From JAAAOZ01 sp964496595 (GTDB taxonomy: Bacteria > Chloroflexota > Anaerolineae > B4-G1 > SLSP01): DNA of 6,188 nt. The position numbers and the translations under genes are program-made. Shown piece after piece: positions 4,768 through 6,188 of the stretch. Numbering within the stretch: the first letter of the stretch is position 1; every line of letters begins with the position of its first letter. Below the pieces are notes generated by a model. It saw only the letters and a program-made list of their open reading frames with translations. It was not told the origin of the DNA and ran no database searches. The stretch is from assembly GCA_964496595.1 (NCBI GenBank), contig CAZCAI010000220.1, forward strand, positions 1 to 6,188, in the 5' to 3' direction.

Positions 4768-6072
4768 ATGCGAATGGTAGATGTGATTGAGAAAAAGCGG
4801 GATGGCAAGGCGCTGACGGAGGAGGAGATACAATTTTTCATCCGTGGATATACAGGAGATAAAATTCCTGATTATCAGGCGGCGGCGCTGTTGATGGCTA
4901 TCCTGTTCCAGGGGATGACCGACCGCGAGGCGCGCGATTTGACCCTGGCGATGGCGCATTCCGGCGAGATGTTGGATCTGGGCGCTGTGGCGGACTTCGT
5001 CGTCGATAAACACTCGACCGGCGGGGTGGGGGATAAGGTGAGCCTGGTGATCGCGCCGACGGTGGCGGCGTGCGGCTTGCCGGTGGGCAAGATGTCGGGA
5101 CGGGGATTGGGCTTCTCCGGCGGGACGCTGGATAAGCTGGAGTCGATTCCCGGCTACCGCGCCGACCTGAGCGTGGCGGAGTTCAAGGCGCAGTTGGCGC
5201 GGATCGGCATCGTGTTGACGGGGCAATCCGCCAACCTGGCTCCGGCGGATGGCAAGCTCTACGCGCTGCGGGATGTCACGGGCACCGTGCCCAGCCTGCC
5301 GCTCATCATCGGCTCGATTATGAGCAAGAAGATCGCCGCCGGCGCGGACGCCATCGTCTTAGATGTGAAGGTCGGGACGGGCGCCTTTATGAAGACGTTA
5401 GACGAGGCCCAGGCGCTGGCCGAGGGCATGGTCAACATCGGCGAGGCGGTGGGGCGCAAGGTGACGGCCCACATCTCCGATATGAATCAGCCGCTGGGCT
5501 GGGCCGTCGGCAACAGCATCGAGGTGCGCGAGGCCATCGCGACGCTTCACGGCGAGGGGCCGGAGGATTTCCGTGAGCACTGTTGGATAATCGCGGCGGA
5601 GATGCTCTATCTGGGCGGCAAGGCCGAGAGCGTCGAGGCCGGCGTGGCGCTGGCGAAAGAGACCGTGGCCTCCGGCGCGGCGTGGGAGAAGTTCCGCGCG
5701 TTGATCGCGGCGCAGGCGGGCGATCTGCGCTACATCGATGAGCCGGAGCGCCTGCCCACCGCCGAGATCATTGAGCCGGTCACGGCGGAGCGCGCGGGCT
5801 ACATGGCCGGTACACAGGCCAACGAGATCGGTCTGGCCGTCGTGGTCTTGGGCGGGGGGCGCGAGAAGAAGGGTGCGCCCATCGATCACGCGGTCGGCGT
5901 GACGATGCACGTCAAGGTCGGCGATCACGTCGAGGCCGGCGCCCCGCTCTTCACCGTCCACGCGAACGACGAGGCGAAATATGAGGCTGCTGCCCAGCGC
6001 GTGCGATCCGCCATCTCCCTCTCGGACGAACCCGTGGAAGCGCTTCCTCTTTTCTATGAGCGGGTAACTTAG
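4768..6072 (+). CDS. pdp: Pyrimidine-nucleoside phosphorylase
   Basis: A 434-residue cytosolic salvage enzyme that splits uridine or thymidine with phosphate into base and (deoxy)ribose-1-phosphate. The three-part family layout is complete: an N-terminal helical domain, the phosphate/base site, and the C-terminal barrel-sandwich-like domain (about 345-434). By alignment to E. coli thymidine phosphorylase (offset 3), all phosphate ligands are present: Lys81, Ser83, Ser92, Ser110 and Thr120. The base-binding residues Arg168, Ser183 and Lys187 are present too. The signature around 110-125 reads GLGFSGGT instead of the common GLGHTGGT. The N-terminus MRMVDVIEKKRDGK matches the Bacillus Pdp type, as does RBS spacing, so I start at 4768; a start at 4762 would add two residues. 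Pdp versus strict thymidine phosphorylase is inferred from N-terminus and overall resemblance. Confidence 0.93.
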   Translation: MRMVDVIEKKRDGKALTEEEIQFFIRGYTGDKIPDYQAAALLMAILFQGMTDREARDLTLAMAHSGEMLDLGAVADFVVDKHSTGGVGDKVSLVIAPTVAACGLPVGKMSGRGLGFSGGTLDKLESIPGYRADLSVAEFKAQLARIGIVLTGQSANLAPADGKLYALRDVTGTVPSLPLIIGSIMSKKIAAGADAIVLDVKVGTGAFMKTLDEAQALAEGMVNIGEAVGRKVTAHISDMNQPLGWAVGNSIEVREAIATLHGEGPEDFREHCWIIAAEMLYLGGKAESVEAGVALAKETVASGAAWEKFRALIAAQAGDLRYIDEPERLPTAEIIEPVTAERAGYMAGTQANEIGLAVVVLGGGREKKGAPIDHAVGVTMHVKVGDHVEAGAPLFTVHANDEAKYEAAAQRVRSAISLSDEPVEALPLFYERVT

Positions 6073-6089
6073 CTCAGTATGTTTTTTTT
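6057..6089 (+). terminator. Possible weak intrinsic terminator after the phosphorylase gene
   Basis: TGAGC (6057-6061) and GCTCA (6072-6076) can form a 5-bp stem over a 10-nt loop that includes most of the stop region. Five bases later comes a run of eight Ts (6082-6089). The U tract is good but the stem is short and not adjacent, so efficiency is doubtful. Confidence 0.35.
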
Positions 6090-6098
6090 GGTGAGGAT

Positions 6099-6127
6099 TT
6101 GACAAATTCAACCTCCTGACCTATACT
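6099..6127 (+). promoter_or_regulatory. Near-perfect sigma70-type promoter reading out of the window
   Basis: TTGACA (6099-6104), a 17-nt spacer and TATACT (6122-6127): the -35 is perfect, the spacing is ideal, and the -10 has one change. Transcription should start near 6134 and run off the right edge. It lies 26 nt after the phosphorylase stop codon, so a separately transcribed rightward gene or RNA probably begins just outside. Confidence 0.75.
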
Positions 6128-6188
6128 AAGTGATAGATTTGCCTTTGTGGGCGAACAAATACGTGCCCCTGTATCTCTATTCCGCAAG
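6128..6188 (+). other. Presumed leader of the next transcript
   Basis: These 61 nt follow the promoter and contain no start codon with a ribosome binding site. GGGC (about 6149-6152) and GCCC (about 6164-6168) could pair weakly. There is too little sequence to say whether this is a plain 5' untranslated region, a riboswitch or a small RNA. Confidence 0.4.

Noticed and set aside
6058..6125. tRNA-like sequence (TAGCTCAG after the phosphorylase stop)
   Set aside because: It resembles a tRNA D-arm, but no anticodon arm, T-arm GTTCRANNC or acceptor pairing follows, and a T8 run and promoter occupy the rest.

Overview
The window looks like ordinary bacterial chromosome. Coding DNA is GC-rich and the intergenic gaps are distinctly AT-richer. 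Gene content is mostly housekeeping: tRNA modification, NAD(P)H repair, molybdenum cofactor synthesis, nucleoside salvage and one small response regulator. No rRNA, tRNA, plasmid, phage, transposase or defence gene is visible. A Chloroflexota-like organism is my best guess, from the overall style (GC-rich genes, a stand-alone receiver protein, a serine-palmitoyltransferase-type enzyme, a Pdp-type nucleoside phosphorylase). No single marker proves it.

Layout, left to right. (1) 2-133 (+): the last 43 codons of a protein that resembles the C-terminal HEAT-like end of epoxyqueuosine reductase QueG. (2) 122-564: a gene-free stretch with two exact 41-bp direct repeats 34 bp apart, a strong intrinsic terminator serving the leftward genes, and a small palindromic element that shares the head of the 41-bp repeat. 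(3) 565-4589 (-): four genes read leftward, in transcription order a CheY-like receiver protein, a MogA/MoaB molybdopterin adenylyltransferase-type protein, a bifunctional NAD(P)HX epimerase/dehydratase and a serine-palmitoyltransferase-like enzyme. The last has its own near-consensus promoter and a leader of about 113 nt with a long hairpin, so it is probably transcribed at least partly independently. (4) 4590-4767: an AT-rich divergent promoter region. (5) 4768-6072 (+): a pyrimidine-nucleoside phosphorylase. (6) 6073-6188: a T-rich possible terminator, then a near-perfect sigma70-type promoter pointing out of the right edge.

The genes do not form one pathway. The repair enzyme and the Moco enzyme are general-purpose, the nucleoside phosphorylase faces away, and the SPT-like gene is the only one that hints at a special trait (sphingoid-base-type lipid synthesis), with no visible partner gene. 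The least explained material is in non-coding DNA: the 41-bp repeat pair that supplies the queG stop codon, two hairpins with a shared GCGGATGG core that bracket the SPT-like gene, and a 7-bp tandem repeat that supplies the last codons of the receiver gene. I see no convincing new multi-gene system.
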